A stretch of DNA of 64,000 bases. Source: Nissolia schottii (Eukaryota; Streptophyta; Magnoliopsida; Fabales; Fabaceae). Position numbers and translations under genes: made by a program. Positions within the stretch are counted from its first letter, which is position 1, and each line of letters starts with the position of its first letter. The notes beneath the pieces were generated by a model. That model worked only from the letters and a program-made list of their open reading frames with translations, did not search any database and was not told the origin of the DNA. Positions 22,070-33,720 of the stretch are shown here, piece by piece. The stretch is taken from assembly GCA_003254905.1 (NCBI GenBank), contig QANU01006985.1:693993-757992 (forward strand). The letters run 5' to 3'.

Positions 22070-24037
22070 TTATATCTGTAAAAGAAGCAAGTGTGTCTGC
22101 TGACTTAACAACAGGGCGTTCGCCATTTCAACAATCTGAAAAAAGTGTTAAGAATGTTTGAGTTATTGCATTTCATGGAGAGCAAACGTTCCTATATGTC
22201 ACCGGAAATTGTATTACCTCAAAGCCCATGTTCTGGTACAATAACTGTGCAGGTCTATTCTTCCTGTCAACGTGTGCAAATATACGAGCTACACCTGCTA
22301 GATGAATAAGGAAAAATAGATGGTAAACTTTCGGACTTCGGTCTTATTCCATGTGCTAACATAAATTGTAGAAGTTACTAGCACTTCAATGTTCATATTA
22401 CCTATAGATTTTGCAGATTCAACAGCGAAATGCAACATGTTGCTTGCAATACCCTGGCGACGTGCTGATTTGGCAACACACAAGTTTGCAATATAGCCAT
22501 ATCTGCTTGACGGTGTTTTGTTGATGCTGCAAAATGGGGGAGCCTTCCCGCGCTCCTGTAGAAATGTTCAATTTGAAAAGCATCAGGCTAGACTGAGCAA
22601 GCCATATATTTGCAACTCAATGAGAAAGAATGTGATTATACCCCGGGAAAGGTCTCTCCTGGTAGCAAGTACCGGATATTCAAATCAAGGGTCCCTACGA
22701 CGCTCGCCAATACTGTGCGTTTTACATTCTTCCGCTCCTTCCTCACCTGATAAACTTGACTCCAAACACCATAAGGGCAAACATACACAAGGACAATTAA
22801 CTATCAAAAGGAAAGGAACTTCACAGATGTTTTATCATTTGTACCATAAGATCACTACACTAATCATATATCTTGGTCTAAGATGAGATTGTTTTACCGT
22901 GATAATGCATGTGGAACTCTCCCCATTTTGCAACTTGCGCCGCCTTTTTAGCGCATTATATTCCTAAGCAATAACAATTCTTGTAAATATTTTTCATCAA
23001 GGACACTCCATGTTATACATTATACACAGTGAGCTAAGTATATGCATCAACTCCTACCTGATCTGCAAATTTCCTTTTGTAATGATCAATATTTCTGGAG
23101 AAAAACATAATGAGAATTAGTGGCACCCAACATTTCATCTAGATCAATCCACGCGATGTGGCATAATCTGTTGATTCAATCAACATACACAGCATTTCCA
23201 AAAATTGAAACACAATGTAAGCAAGCAGCAAATTGTTCCAACTTCCTTCTTCTTTATCTCTATCACTATTTACTAATCAATCAAGATTTTGTTAATGATC
23301 CCAATTAAGAAATGAACTATGGACAAAATTTAACGTGTGTTATGAAAGAATCATTCTTACCGTTCATATGGTCGATTCTCCCAATGACTTTCAGCCCTTA
23401 GCCATGCTGCTGTCTGCAAATACATTAATAAATGAATAAATAAACACAGAAATTTGGGGCCAATACCATAAATCATACATATGAATACAAAATAATAATT
23501 ATTATAATATTGATGATAATTAATATGGAAACTCAGAAATTTTCCTTTTTCTGGTTTGATTATCCGAAAAAATTTCATGGCTTACCCAATACTCTTCATC
23601 AAGTAGGGCTTGGCGAGCAACGAATTTGCCAAACTCGAATCTCGTATGCTGATCCAATTCTTGATCCGATGGCTGCAACCGGCCAAAATTGAGATCGCAG
23701 AACCTCAAAGTTTCAATCTTTGGGACCGGCGGCGCCGAGCTCGGAATCTGCACCGAAAGCTCTTTCTTCTTCTTGTTGTTTATCGCCGGAGAGAAATTCG
23801 AATCCATATCCCTGTTCACGCTAAAAATTAAACACAGCTGAAATTGAAACGAAGCTACAATAAAGATAGCATCTTTGAAATGAAAAAAAGGGGGGGTCAA
23901 AAATTGGAAACTCACGTGGTCCAAGAAACAGCGATTGTTCGGCATTTGCAACGAGTGGGGCAGCATTGGAAGAACAAGCTCTGGAATTCTGGTTTGTGAA
24001 TTGAAATGGATGATGATGACATGGAAATGGAAGGCAT
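22070..24037 (-). CDS. GNAT-family N-acetyltransferase, probably plastid-targeted
   Basis: Nine exons on the minus strand: 24037-23916, 23820-23586, 23413-23361, 23094-23058, 22963-22898, 22746-22642, 22555-22402, 22294-22218 and 22135-22070. All are joined by GT-AG introns and give 304 residues. The N-terminus is Ser-rich with Arg/Lys/Cys and few acidic residues, as in a chloroplast transit peptide. The core has SVVGTLDL and the acetyl-CoA loop RRQGIA (residues 238-243, R-x-x-G-x-A), followed by the C-terminal NRPAQLLYQNMGFE motif of GNAT enzymes. The family transfers acetyl groups from acetyl-CoA to protein amines. Plastid members acetylate N-termini and lysines. As I recall, the Arabidopsis match is At2g06025 (named GNAT6). 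At the second exon two in-frame acceptor AGs lie 9 bases apart. It is convergent with the LRR gene. Confidence 0.9.
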
Positions 24038-26377
24038 GGTTGTTCTTTGATTTTTGATTCAAGAGGGGGTATTATTATCTTTTGTGTTGTGAAAGGAAGA
24101 AGAAAAAAAAAAAACGAAATTGGGAGAGAAAAGAAGAAGAAAAAGCGTTGCCTTTATCGTTTTGCTGAATGAATGAAAGAGTGAGTGAAGTAGCGAAAGA
24201 AGAAGGCACCTTTTTTTGTTTTGAGTATTGACACAACCGTTTATGGATATATGGATATGGCTATGACTTTGTTTTCTTTATTTTATTTTTATTTTATTTA
24301 TTTTATATTTATTTGATGTATATAATATGATGATACATGATTGAGACTGCAGTTTCGATCCCAACAAGAAGCTGGTAGCTACTTAATGCTCAGCCTACCT
24401 CGCCATTCTTTTTATTAAATGCATTTTTTTTGGGAAATAAATACTAATATATAAGAAATTCTTTTAGTAGCAACAATATATAACAGAATGACAAAAATTG
24501 CTGAAAAAAGAATGAAATTTAGCAAGGTAAAAAGCAAAGCAAAAATGAAATTTTCTTGTTGGCAATAGTGAGTGTCAGTGTCACAAAGGATTTTGACCAA
24601 ATTCAAAGCAGCCGACCATGGTTGAACAATTCAAATCCATTAAAGATATATAATCATTGATAACTTCATGTGGATTCTACTTTTAGATTATTTACACGGA
24701 CTATAATTATGATAGACTAGCCATCTTGGCTCAGTGATAAATGTTTAATCCAACAGTAATATATATTAGCCCCTTTACAATGTTGCTCCACTTGCATGAC
24801 CACTAATAAATTTATGTAGAATTATTGAAGAAAATGGTAATATAATCACTGGTTGGAAGTAAGATTTGACTAAACACAAGCTGGGGATTCCAAAACCTGC
24901 GGTGCTACAAGCCCACAGTTTGTTTTGCTCTTTGTATCCTGTCCATTTATTTTTCCACATAAAAAATGTAGGTTGCTTTATTAAAGAATTAGATATAAGG
25001 ATTTCAAGGTCCATTGGGTTACTCCAATCGGAAATTCAACGCAATGAAACGATAACTCAAGTAGAGCAATATACAGTAGATAATAATTTTTTCAACTTGC
25101 AAGAATCTATGAGGAGCAATAATAAATAATGACAGCAACAAAAACACACAAAAGGAAGAGGCACATAGATTTTAACGTGAAAAATCTTCTTAATGCCAAA
25201 AGTAAAAAATCACAGGCACAAGTCAGTCAATCAAGCTCCACTATGATCAAAATAAGGCTACAAAAGAGTCTCAAATCACAGCACAAATCGTGTTAAATAA
25301 TCAGCCAAAGAACAAGACAAGAATGATAAAATAGAGAACAAGAAAAATCAAAAAAACCCCAAAATCACTACTGCTGTGTGTGGCCGATTACTCCCTGCTT
25401 GGGCAAATTGTCAATGATCACACCATCCATATTGAAACACCACGTGTTCCGAACCTGCTGACAAATTTTCAGCCCGATCGAACGGTGAACGAAGCGATGG
25501 TAGCGGATCTAAGACTGCTGCCCTATGGTTGTGTGAAAATAGTTTTCTCTTCTCTTTTCTCTTGCTTTCTTTTCTTAACTCAGTTCTCTCTCATGCCCCA
25601 AAACTGACCCCTCTCTTGCTCTCCACTTGCTTAAGTGAGAATGGTAGGCTTGTATATATTGAGTTTTTCTCCACATAGGAAGAGCTCAAACTCAACAAGT
25701 CGAGTTTTTTATTTAAGATCTTAATACTGGTGATTTAATTGATACTAGATAAAAAAATAGATCATATCCAGCTACCTTTCTTCGTTCTTTTGTTTTTTCA
25801 TTCCTTAAACAAGTTGTTACACTAATCTGGTTTAGAATCTCTCATCTATAAATAATTTGGTCCAGATTAATGTGGAACCTAATCATTGATGGATTAAAAA
25901 ATGTTAACGACAAATCATAGGTAACATGCGTCTTAACTATTTTCCAATTCTTTTTTCAGTCTGTATTACTTGCTCTATTATTAATGGTATATTGTGTATT
26001 GTGCAAGTTAAACCAAGTCATTTTAAGGCGTGAAGTGAAAGTGTAGGCTTAACAAGGCATTTTACATAGGATCATCACTCCCAAAGTTTTCTTTAGAATG
26101 ATTATAGATTAAATAATTGTAAAATCATCATAGTGATATAACATTCAGTAAAAAGCAAATTGAGACTGAGAAATTATGGACATACAAATTGTTCTGTAAT
26201 AACATGAATGCTAACACATTCAATGGCCACACTTGCACACACTCATAGTGACCCCAACAAACAACACCAACAATGAGAAATTATTGCACATAAGAAAGAA
26301 ACTGATAAGGAAAATTCATGCAAATATCTGCACTAACAAGGTAGGAGAATTAAGGAAGATCATAGAGAGAGCAAGAA
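24038..26377. other. Promoter of the GNAT gene and repeat-like spacer
   Basis: 24040-24240 is likely the GNAT leader and promoter (A/G-rich). At about 25120-25700 the sequence looks repetitive: ATTTTAACGTGAAAAATCTT is a phrase commonly seen in plant LTR-type repeats, and a more GC-rich block (25380-25620) has no coding sense. I could not define ends or family. No gene is supported. Confidence 0.4.
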
Positions 26378-27001
26378 TCATGGTTCAAAATCAGTCTTCA
26401 CCCACCTCACATTCTTGCTCCTAATTTTCTCATCCAACTCCTCCTCAGTGTTCATCTTGTTTGCATTATTTGCCACAGATTCCTCTTGCACTCTAGCCAT
26501 CCTCTTGCCCCTCTTCCTCGCCGCCTCTTTCTCTGCCTCCATCTCCTCATAATCCTTCACCCAACAGCTATGCACAGCACAACTCAACACCAACACCACA
26601 ATTTGCAACATGCACATGGCCATCAGGGCCCCACATTCAAGCCTCACCAAAAGCTTGGCTTCTTTAGGGTCCCTTGGTGACTTCAGCAAGGAGAGGCTAG
26701 CTTTCTCCTTAGTGAACAATGCCAATATGCTGAGAACTTGTCCTATGAGTGAGGCAAGGGCAAGGGAAGTGTGTGTGAGGAAGCAGAAGTGCGTGAGCTG
26801 TGAGTAGAAGCCAACAAAAGATGAGACGAGTGAGATGCTGGAGACCATGAGGAACGCCATGCCGAAGGAGGTTGGAGGCATCTTGAGGAGGATTGTGGGA
26901 GCAAAAGAGGATGCAGAGAGGACAAAGAGTGAGAAGTTTAGAGAGCAGAGGAGGAGGCTTGTGAAGGAGCATGTATTTCTCCTAAGCTTGGTGGAAGCCA
27001 T
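26378..27001 (-). CDS. Four-helix membrane protein, unknown function
   Basis: Single exon, ATG at 27001, 207 residues. Hydrophobic segments at about 11-33, 45-70, 73-95 and 120-145 predict four membrane passes. A basic/acidic cytosolic-type tail (EEMEAEKEAARKRGKRMARV) follows. A charged loop with KSPRDPKEAK separates helices three and four. The helix layout recalls plant CASP-like or tetraspanin-like small membrane proteins, but I do not see their signature residues, and the fourth helix is Cys-rich (AVHSCW). Plant genomes hold families of such unnamed proteins; the role is unknown. Clean codon use and a long uninterrupted frame support a real gene. It stands alone, with about 850 bp to the next gene. 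Confidence 0.8.
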   Translation of the reverse strand: MASTKLRRNTCSFTSLLLCSLNFSLFVLSASSFAPTILLKMPPTSFGMAFLMVSSISLVSSFVGFYSQLTHFCFLTHTSLALASLIGQVLSILALFTKEKASLSLLKSPRDPKEAKLLVRLECGALMAMCMLQIVVLVLSCAVHSCWVKDYEEMEAEKEAARKRGKRMARVQEESVANNANKMNTEEELDEKIRSKNVRWVKTDFEP

Positions 27002-27852
27002 TGTTGTTGTTCTCTGTTTTGATCTATGGAAAATGGTGGAGAATTTTGAAGTTATAAAGGAGCTGAAATTTGGTGCCGTTGAGGCTGTGTGTAACGGCTA
27101 GGATACAGAGGGAGGGCCCAATCTAACTCATTCTTGGATTGTGCAACAATATTCCCTCCATAGGCATTCAAAAATTGTCTTTGGATAAAGACTACTGCAG
27201 GGCTTTAGTGTCGGCAACTGTCACTTTGATGATTAGGAATCATGTCTTGAGGCCATGAAACAAATAAAAGTAACTGATAGTGTGATACCATATATATGCG
27301 GATAATAAGATGAAAATGATCTTGTTAAGGACTAAAAAATGGAACGATCGAAGTCTCAAACTTTATCTTTTAAATAAAAACTTTCGTTTCTTGAGAGAGT
27401 AAATAATTGTGATTTACCAATGAAAAGCAACGAATCCTTCTTCATGTAACAAGTCCTTTTGCAGATTAGGTCAGAAAGCAAACCATGATTGGAAATGATA
27501 CACTCAAATTTCCAAACCCCTCCCCTACCTGGCCTAGTTTGGATATTTTAAACCTGAAAGAAACACTAGTTACAGAAAAAATAGCCAAATAACTTGATTC
27601 TGTTGAATTGCCTAATGTACAAATTATCATACTGTCGAAGCCTGTAAATAACTTGATTCTGTTGAAATAGGGTATGCACAAAACATATAGCCCTTTTGAC
27701 TATCATGACTAATTTCACTCCCTAACCGCTCCAGAATAATCTACTGGCGGCTATGTCAAAAATTTCAAATATCTTTCCCGGTATCAGGTAAACTCCAATG
27801 TGGCCTGTAAGCATTTCAAACAGGTAGTGACATAATTTGAAATTTGACTTAA
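27002..27852. other. Spacer between two minus-strand genes
   Basis: It holds the upstream region of the membrane-protein gene and the 3' end of the next gene. A phrase AACTTGATTCTGTTGAA occurs twice (about 27592 and 27652). Nothing else is recognised. Confidence 0.5.
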
Positions 27853-29572
27853 TCACGCATCATCACTGTGGGTTAAGATGGCCTCAACTCTATCAAGTGA
27901 TGCTTGGAGTCGTCCTGAGTGCATATTGAACAGTGGTTCATCAGTTCCCAGAGCCCTGTTAAGGTTTAAGGTTTAAAGCTATCAGTCATATTCACGAATT
28001 AATTGAATTGAATGACAGAAAATAAAATTAGCATGTAACTATAGAAGAATATGAAACCAGAAATGTAATTGAATAACATTTAAATTTGTAGTATCTAAAC
28101 AACGTTATTCTAAGTGAATTGTTGCCAGAGGACAAGATTTCAAAACTTGCCCAGTAATTTCAGGAAGTACATAGTCTGCCCTCCATCCAAACCGTAAATC
28201 AAATCCAGGAAACAAGCCAACTGATGTCTTATTTCGAATCCTGGATACACCATCTCCACCCAAACATGTGGTGAGCTTCCATTTCCAACCAGTAGCATGC
28301 ATTTGAAAATTGTGTCCTACGCCGACCTGCACTGTTTGTGTCAATGTAACTCGCTACAAATGAAATTTTACAGAAAGTGGGAGATCAACTCATTATGGCA
28401 TCAATAATAACAAAGAGGGAATCAATACATACAAGCACATAAAAATGCCAACTTTATATTATTTTTAGACATTTTCTGCATTGATCAAGAAAAAAATAAT
28501 CATTTCATGAATATAAAAGTTAGGCATCAGCAAACCTGAAGATTCAAAAATTTGGTAACAGGGATCTTTTTCGAGAGAATACGAACATCTTGGTGAATAG
28601 GCTCATAAATAAACTTCCACTTCCATTCAGGTGTCAAAGGCTTCAATACAAGCTTTGCTTGATATTCATTGATTGGGGCGTTATAGAACTGCAGTATGAT
28701 AATGATCTCCTCAAATTAGTAGTCATCACCATATGTAAACAATTGACTAGTGAACAAAAACTCCACAAAATGAAGTATTAACTACTAATCGAAGACATCC
28801 AACTACATAAATAGCTCAAAATGACAGTGAAGCACTCCTAAAAATTTTAGTCTTCACTTGCATGCAAGGAACAAAAGAGTTTGACCACGAAGCGAGGATT
28901 AGAAATAGGAGCTAACCAAAATTGAACATTCTCCTTTGTTTCTGTTTTTATTTCCTATTTTTGATTTGTTTTCGGATTTCGTAAAGGAACACAAAATTCT
29001 GAAATTGAGGAAACAGATTGAAAACTAGAAAATAATAACAGAAGCGGCATAGACACTAGCAGCGCTCCAAAAGCATAATATACAGAATCGCATGGAATAA
29101 GTGAACACTAGCATTAGATTAGAGTAAGAATAAATAAAAGTATGTATCCTAGTGGTTTACAAAGCGATATTCCCTCCACCACCCCTGAGCTTTGATTTGT
29201 TAGGGCTTAGCACATGACCACCCGCGGCGGGTTTTTCAGTCCAAATAACACCTCCATTATCCCTTTAATTTTTATGCACTGCCAGCGTAAATTTGACTCG
29301 AATATAATGAATGTTGAACCAAAACCTAAAGCAAAACACAATTTTCCCCATGCCCATGTAATTATCTTGAAAAATAATAAAAGCTAATACGGTGAAGCTT
29401 AATCAAATTTTCGAAATGGAATCTGAAATAGAATGACCTCCATATTGAGACCAACTCGAATACCCTGAACTTCTTTCCGGAACTTGAGGAACAACTCGGA
29501 AGGCATGAAATTGATGTTGTAGAGCTCATCCCACGAAGTGGGTTCTTCCCCGTTCGAACTCGGCGGCTCCAT
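27853..29572 (-). CDS. Conserved-looking 188-residue protein, unknown function, with a GC-AG intron
   Basis: Exons on the minus strand are 29572-29438, 28688-28536, 28326-28151 and 27955-27853. I chose ATG 29572 because no ATG lies in frame upstream before the exon start. Introns one and two are GT-AG. The third works only with a GC donor (GG|GCAAGT), which joins EIT-G-ALGTDEP in frame. No known motif is evident. The N-terminal part is mixed helix-like (SWDELYNINFMPSELFLKFRK). The middle and end alternate polar and aromatic residues (LKPLTPEWKWKFIYEP, GWKWKLTTCLGG, GFDLRFGWRADY), which suggests antiparallel strands, perhaps of a small barrel or a lipid/envelope protein; that is only a guess. 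Four exons with consistent phases support a real gene. Confidence 0.8.
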
Positions 29573-30966
29573 TTTTACCAAAGTTGAGTTAATTCACTGA
29601 ACCTGCAAAATCAGACTCAAATAAGTAAATTACCTATATATTCCTCTCGATCCAAACATTCCTTATCCAAAGTTTCATTTTGTTAACATTAAGCAAATTA
29701 ATTAGAAAACAAGTAGGTATTATACTATTATGATGATGATGATGGTGACTTTGAATGTCTTTCCCAGAGAGAAGGGAGAAAGGAGAGACAAGATTTTCGG
29801 CAATGAAGTTCCAAATTCATTCATATCTGTTTTTGGGCTTCCTTCGTTTTCTTGGAGCCCAATAAACTTATTGGGTTGATTGGCCCAAATTGAGCCCAAT
29901 AGCTTTCAAGTAATTCCTTTGTTTCTCTTTTTTGGTTGTAGAAAGAACCTAGCCCCTCCCCAAAATGCCCAGTACTCCACATCACAAGGAAAGAAAATAT
30001 CCACTATTTCTTATAATTTATTTTTCATGTATTGATAACTAAAATAATAATAAAAAATTTATTACATAAAAATATAGATTAATTTGTATTGTCCCAATTA
30101 TATGTTGTTGCATAAATAAAATTAGTTGAGTTTTTATCTTCATTACTTGAAAAGTCTTCAAAATAATACTACATAATTAAATGATGATGTAAAACTCTTT
30201 ACACGATCAATGGATACAAATGGATCTCGTATAAATATAGATAAAATGATTAATGAAATTTACATAACCCAAGCATCCAAATTTTATTTGCATTCACTTT
30301 AAAAGTTGATGAATACTCTCGACGAATTCCGTCAACAAATAAAATTGTACATGGCAAAAGATAAATATACCGTAAAAAGTGTTTATGAGTACTTATAATT
30401 TGTACAGCGCAATTTACGTGTCAGTGTCCATGATCTCTTCTTAATATGTAAGGACAGAAAAGAAAACCACGAAAATATTAATATTGAGATATTATAACAT
30501 GGCTTTTACTAAAGATTGATACAACAAACAAGAAGATTTAATACTATACTTGTAGCAAGCTTATAAGGACATAGTGTTACATAGTTGCCAATTTTACCGA
30601 ACGAATAAATTTGTTAATTGATGAACTCCTCCCCTGTATCTATTTATTATTTATGTATCATGGAACGGTGTGAAATTCGAAATTGGGATATGACTTTTCG
30701 TAGAAGAAGATATTTTGAAAAAAATTTCTTTACCGATAATACAAAGTTGAGCGTTTATTATTTTTTTTTCTTGCCAGTATATCTTGTATCTCACAAAATG
30801 GATTTATTGGAATGCTATTGAAACAAAACAAACATATAATAAATGAAGTTTATATAAATAAAACCATACTTCTCAATTCTTACAATATCATACAAACATT
30901 TTCGAAAACAAAATGAAAACAAGACAGCATAGATCACACATATATGTAAATTAACCACATGTATGT
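29573..30966. other. Spacer: promoter of the 188-residue gene, then AT-rich DNA
   Basis: 29580-29840 is the probable leader and promoter. The rest is AT-rich with no supported gene. The ORF near 30618-30821 lacks coding character. Confidence 0.5.
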
Positions 30967-31842
30967 TTAAATCCCAATGCCAGTGGAGGATTCCCCAGAC
31001 GATGTTAAAATCAAACTCTTGGTACGTTTTGGCACGAACTTCCGAATCCACACATGCTTCCCGTTGATAGTAAACTTGACTTTGGTTACACCACTCAGTA
31101 TCCTATCCACTGAAGACAAACTCCTAAACACAACCCGCGCAAACAGCGGCTGCTCATTTTTCTCCACCTCTTGCATGTACAGTGCCTCAATGCAGTCCCC
31201 ATACGCCATGTTAAAGAACTCCCTCACTTCCCATTCTTCCACGCGGTAGCCTTTGGAGAACGTCATGAACATTGTCCTGTCATCTGCCGCCACGTCACTG
31301 CCGCCGCCACTCCCTGGGTTCAGATGTGTGGGCCCAATTGACCCAAACCAGACATTGCGGCTGTTGTTGCTGCTTCTCTTGAGTGCGGTGGCCTGTTGCA
31401 TGATGTCTGTCATGGCCCTGAGGCATACATCTTGCACCATCTTGGCCACCCCCTCGAGGGCCTCCACCCGATTCTCGTACAGGAATTGCAGCGTGATCTC
31501 CTTGCCCACGATGCCATGGAGGAGCGGTATGTCGGTGCTACCGCCTGCTTCCAAAAAGTGAGGGAGTGCGATGGCCTTGTTGATGTAGGTGAGGCAGGTG
31601 ACCGTCTCATCGGCGGCCTCGTTGATGAGCATGTTGGGCAAGGAGACCACCTTATTGACCACATTGCGGAAGCCTACCTTCTCCAGCCAGAGCCACATGG
31701 CCAGCACCTGCATGGACTCTGCAGGATCCCGGTCCAAACTGAGTGCCAGGATTCGGTACAGTTCTCTGTCAACACTGTGGAATAAGATGAACTCTTCTTG
31801 GGAGACTATGGGAGGAGGAGTAGAAAGGTTGTAAGGATCCAT
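30967..31842 (-). CDS. RRM-like RNA-binding protein of a plant-specific type, unknown function
   Basis: Intronless frame of 291 residues from the ATG at 31842. Residues 1-155 are helical and non-repetitive (SQEEFILFHSVDRELYRILA, MWLWLEKVGF). A Ser/Asn/Gly-rich linker follows. Residues about 190-275 have RRM-like order: RTMFMTFSKGY as a first strand of RNP2 type, EEWEVREFFN as helix one, IEALYMQEV, PLFARVVFRS as an RNP1-like strand, SVDRIL as helix two, and KHVWIRKF at the end. The aromatic positions of a classical RNP1 are poorly kept, so RNA binding is not certain. I recall similar unnamed proteins in other plants with a helical front and RRM-like tail. A TATA-like TTTATAAAC lies about 50 bp upstream. 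A truncated duplicate of the gene's 5' half lies at 8-12 kb. Confidence 0.8.
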   Translation of the reverse strand: MDPYNLSTPPPIVSQEEFILFHSVDRELYRILALSLDRDPAESMQVLAMWLWLEKVGFRNVVNKVVSLPNMLINEAADETVTCLTYINKAIALPHFLEAGGSTDIPLLHGIVGKEITLQFLYENRVEALEGVAKMVQDVCLRAMTDIMQQATALKRSSNNSRNVWFGSIGPTHLNPGSGGGSDVAADDRTMFMTFSKGYRVEEWEVREFFNMAYGDCIEALYMQEVEKNEQPLFARVVFRSLSSVDRILSGVTKVKFTINGKHVWIRKFVPKRTKSLILTSSGESSTGIGI

Positions 31843-32691
31843 GTTGTGAATGCTTCAATTATTTTGGTATATGGTGTCAATTTGGACAAGCGTTTATAAA
31901 CCGGGTTGGGAGAAAAGTAGGGTAGCGTTGGTGAAAAGGTACAACCATTGGGTGCATGAGACATGTTTGGTGTGTGGGGTTATGGCGCTTAATTAAAATC
32001 ACTCATTCATCAGGTTTCGAGATTTGTTACCATATGAGGTTAGGACAACTAAGATTCCTTGTGTGAAAAGAAGAGAACTTAGCGAGAAGAATGTGAGGGG
32101 ATATAGATAGCTCCAATGGAAACTGATGATAGTACGAGTGAAACTTGTTTTTGACTGTATAAATAATGTGTTTACAGAGTGGCATGCAGGAACATACAAC
32201 AAAAGTATGACATGTTTTGATTACTTTAAAGGTAAAAATTGGATCTGGAACCAGAAGCTTCTGATGTCAAACATGAGTTACAAAACCATCTTGGAAAACT
32301 AGTTATATAGTTCACGTTAATATGCATTGCTTTTTTTTTTTTTTACGTGCTAACGATATGTAGTTTGAGTGAGTGATTGGGTTAGGGTTGCCTCATTCAC
32401 ACTATCAAGCATGGGTGAAGCATGAACAATGCAGTCACATCTGTAAAACCAACTAACTGATTTTGGCCATATTCATAGAAAAAGAACGGATGTTACTTCT
32501 TGTTCTTTAGGTTTTTTTTTTTTTTTAAGTTCTTAAAATTTGTTGAGGCCAAAAGAGGTGAAGTGAGTGACTAAGTTACTTCTAGAATATACAAAATATA
32601 CAATCGTGGATGAATTAATTTCGTGTCTATACACTCAGTATCAAGTTTTTTTAAAAGAAATATTATATGTACTCAAATTTTTAAATTTATT
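31843..32691 (-). promoter_or_regulatory. Upstream region of the RRM-like gene, shared with the duplicate
   Basis: A TATA-like TTTATAAAC sits near 31890-31900. The whole stretch is collinear with 11505-12311, apart from an insertion around 32275-32350 in this copy. Similarity stops near 32691 and 12311, marking the edge of the duplicated segment. Confidence 0.7.
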
Positions 32692-33330
32692 ATTCTAACA
32701 CACATTTATAAAAATTTATGAGATTCATAAATGATAGTGTATCATACACTTGTCAAATAGCCCTCTCCTAAATAATGAGTGGAGTTATACGAGTATTGTA
32801 GAAACAAATAAGTAAAAATTATTTCTCTTTTTTTGAGGTTCATTAGTACATCCGAAGGTGTGAGACATAAACTAAGAGTTATGTGTGAAAAAATAATAAA
32901 AAAGAAAAGGAAAAGATGAAATAAAGCAAGTGGTAATATTATTTATACACAAAGAGTATTAGACATCATAGTTTCCAACTTTCGTTCATAGTATGGGGTT
33001 CACTGAAAGAATAAGTCTCAAAAAATGCTCATTAAACATATGAAAAGATAAAGTAGGTCTTATGATACATTGTGAGAAGAGTAACAAAGTATAAAAATCT
33101 TTTCATATGTTAAACTAACAAAATAAGTATTAATTAGGTGTCTATGACTTGGTGTACAAATTACATTATGAAAAAAGTTAAGGATAAATGTGAGTATGGA
33201 TACCAATGGGGAGATCTCGGCAGGGTGGGAGTATTCCATGCCCCACTCTTTTAGATCTGTTATCATACTGCCAACTAATGATTTTATACGATTGATCCAT
33301 ATGCACAGTTACTATGTACAACCATTTTAA
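32692..33330. other. Spacer
   Basis: AT-rich; no gene, RNA or defined repeat is visible apart from poly-A/T runs. Confidence 0.5.
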
Positions 33331-33720
33331 ACTATCGTTTACTAACTCATGTTTAAATGACGTGCAAATACTTTTAACTATTGTACACAAACATTTTCAA
33401 CTATCTTGCACAAACATTTATAGGCACGCGCACAAATTTTTTAACATATTACACAAACATTTTTAACTAACATGCACAAACTTTTTATTATAATGCACAA
33501 ATATTTTTAATTATCGTTCACAAACTTTTTAAACAGTTCAAAATGTTTGTGCACAATAGTTAAAAATATTTGTGCACAACACTTGAAAGAGTATATACAC
33601 AACAGATCAATATGTTCGTGCATAACAAGTGAAAAAGTTTCTGCACAACATGTTAAAAATGTTTGTGCACAACATGTAAAGTGGGTGCACGCAATGTGAA
33701 AGTATTTGAGATGTACAAAT
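33330..33720. repeat. Foldback array of short GTTTGTGCAC-type units
   Basis: The left half (about 33360-33535) carries loose tandem copies of TGCACAAACATTTTTAACTA. The right half (33536-33700) carries the same unit in reverse, TAGTTAAAAATGTTTGTGCA, so the whole stretch can fold on itself around about 33536. The spacing of units is about 26-30 bp. No terminal repeat or target duplication is clear, and no protein is encoded. It is probably a non-autonomous foldback element or the collapsed subterminal arrays of a transposon. Confidence 0.65.

Noticed and set aside
24860-25630. Possible LTR or SINE copy around ATTTTAACGTGAAAAATCTT and the GC-richer block
   Set aside because: The composition looks repetitive, but no ends, target duplication or family could be fixed, so it is noted only as repeat-like spacer.
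33330-33720. Regularly spaced repeats reminiscent of a CRISPR array
   Set aside because: Units are degenerate, change orientation halfway and lie in plant nuclear DNA; a foldback repeat explains them.
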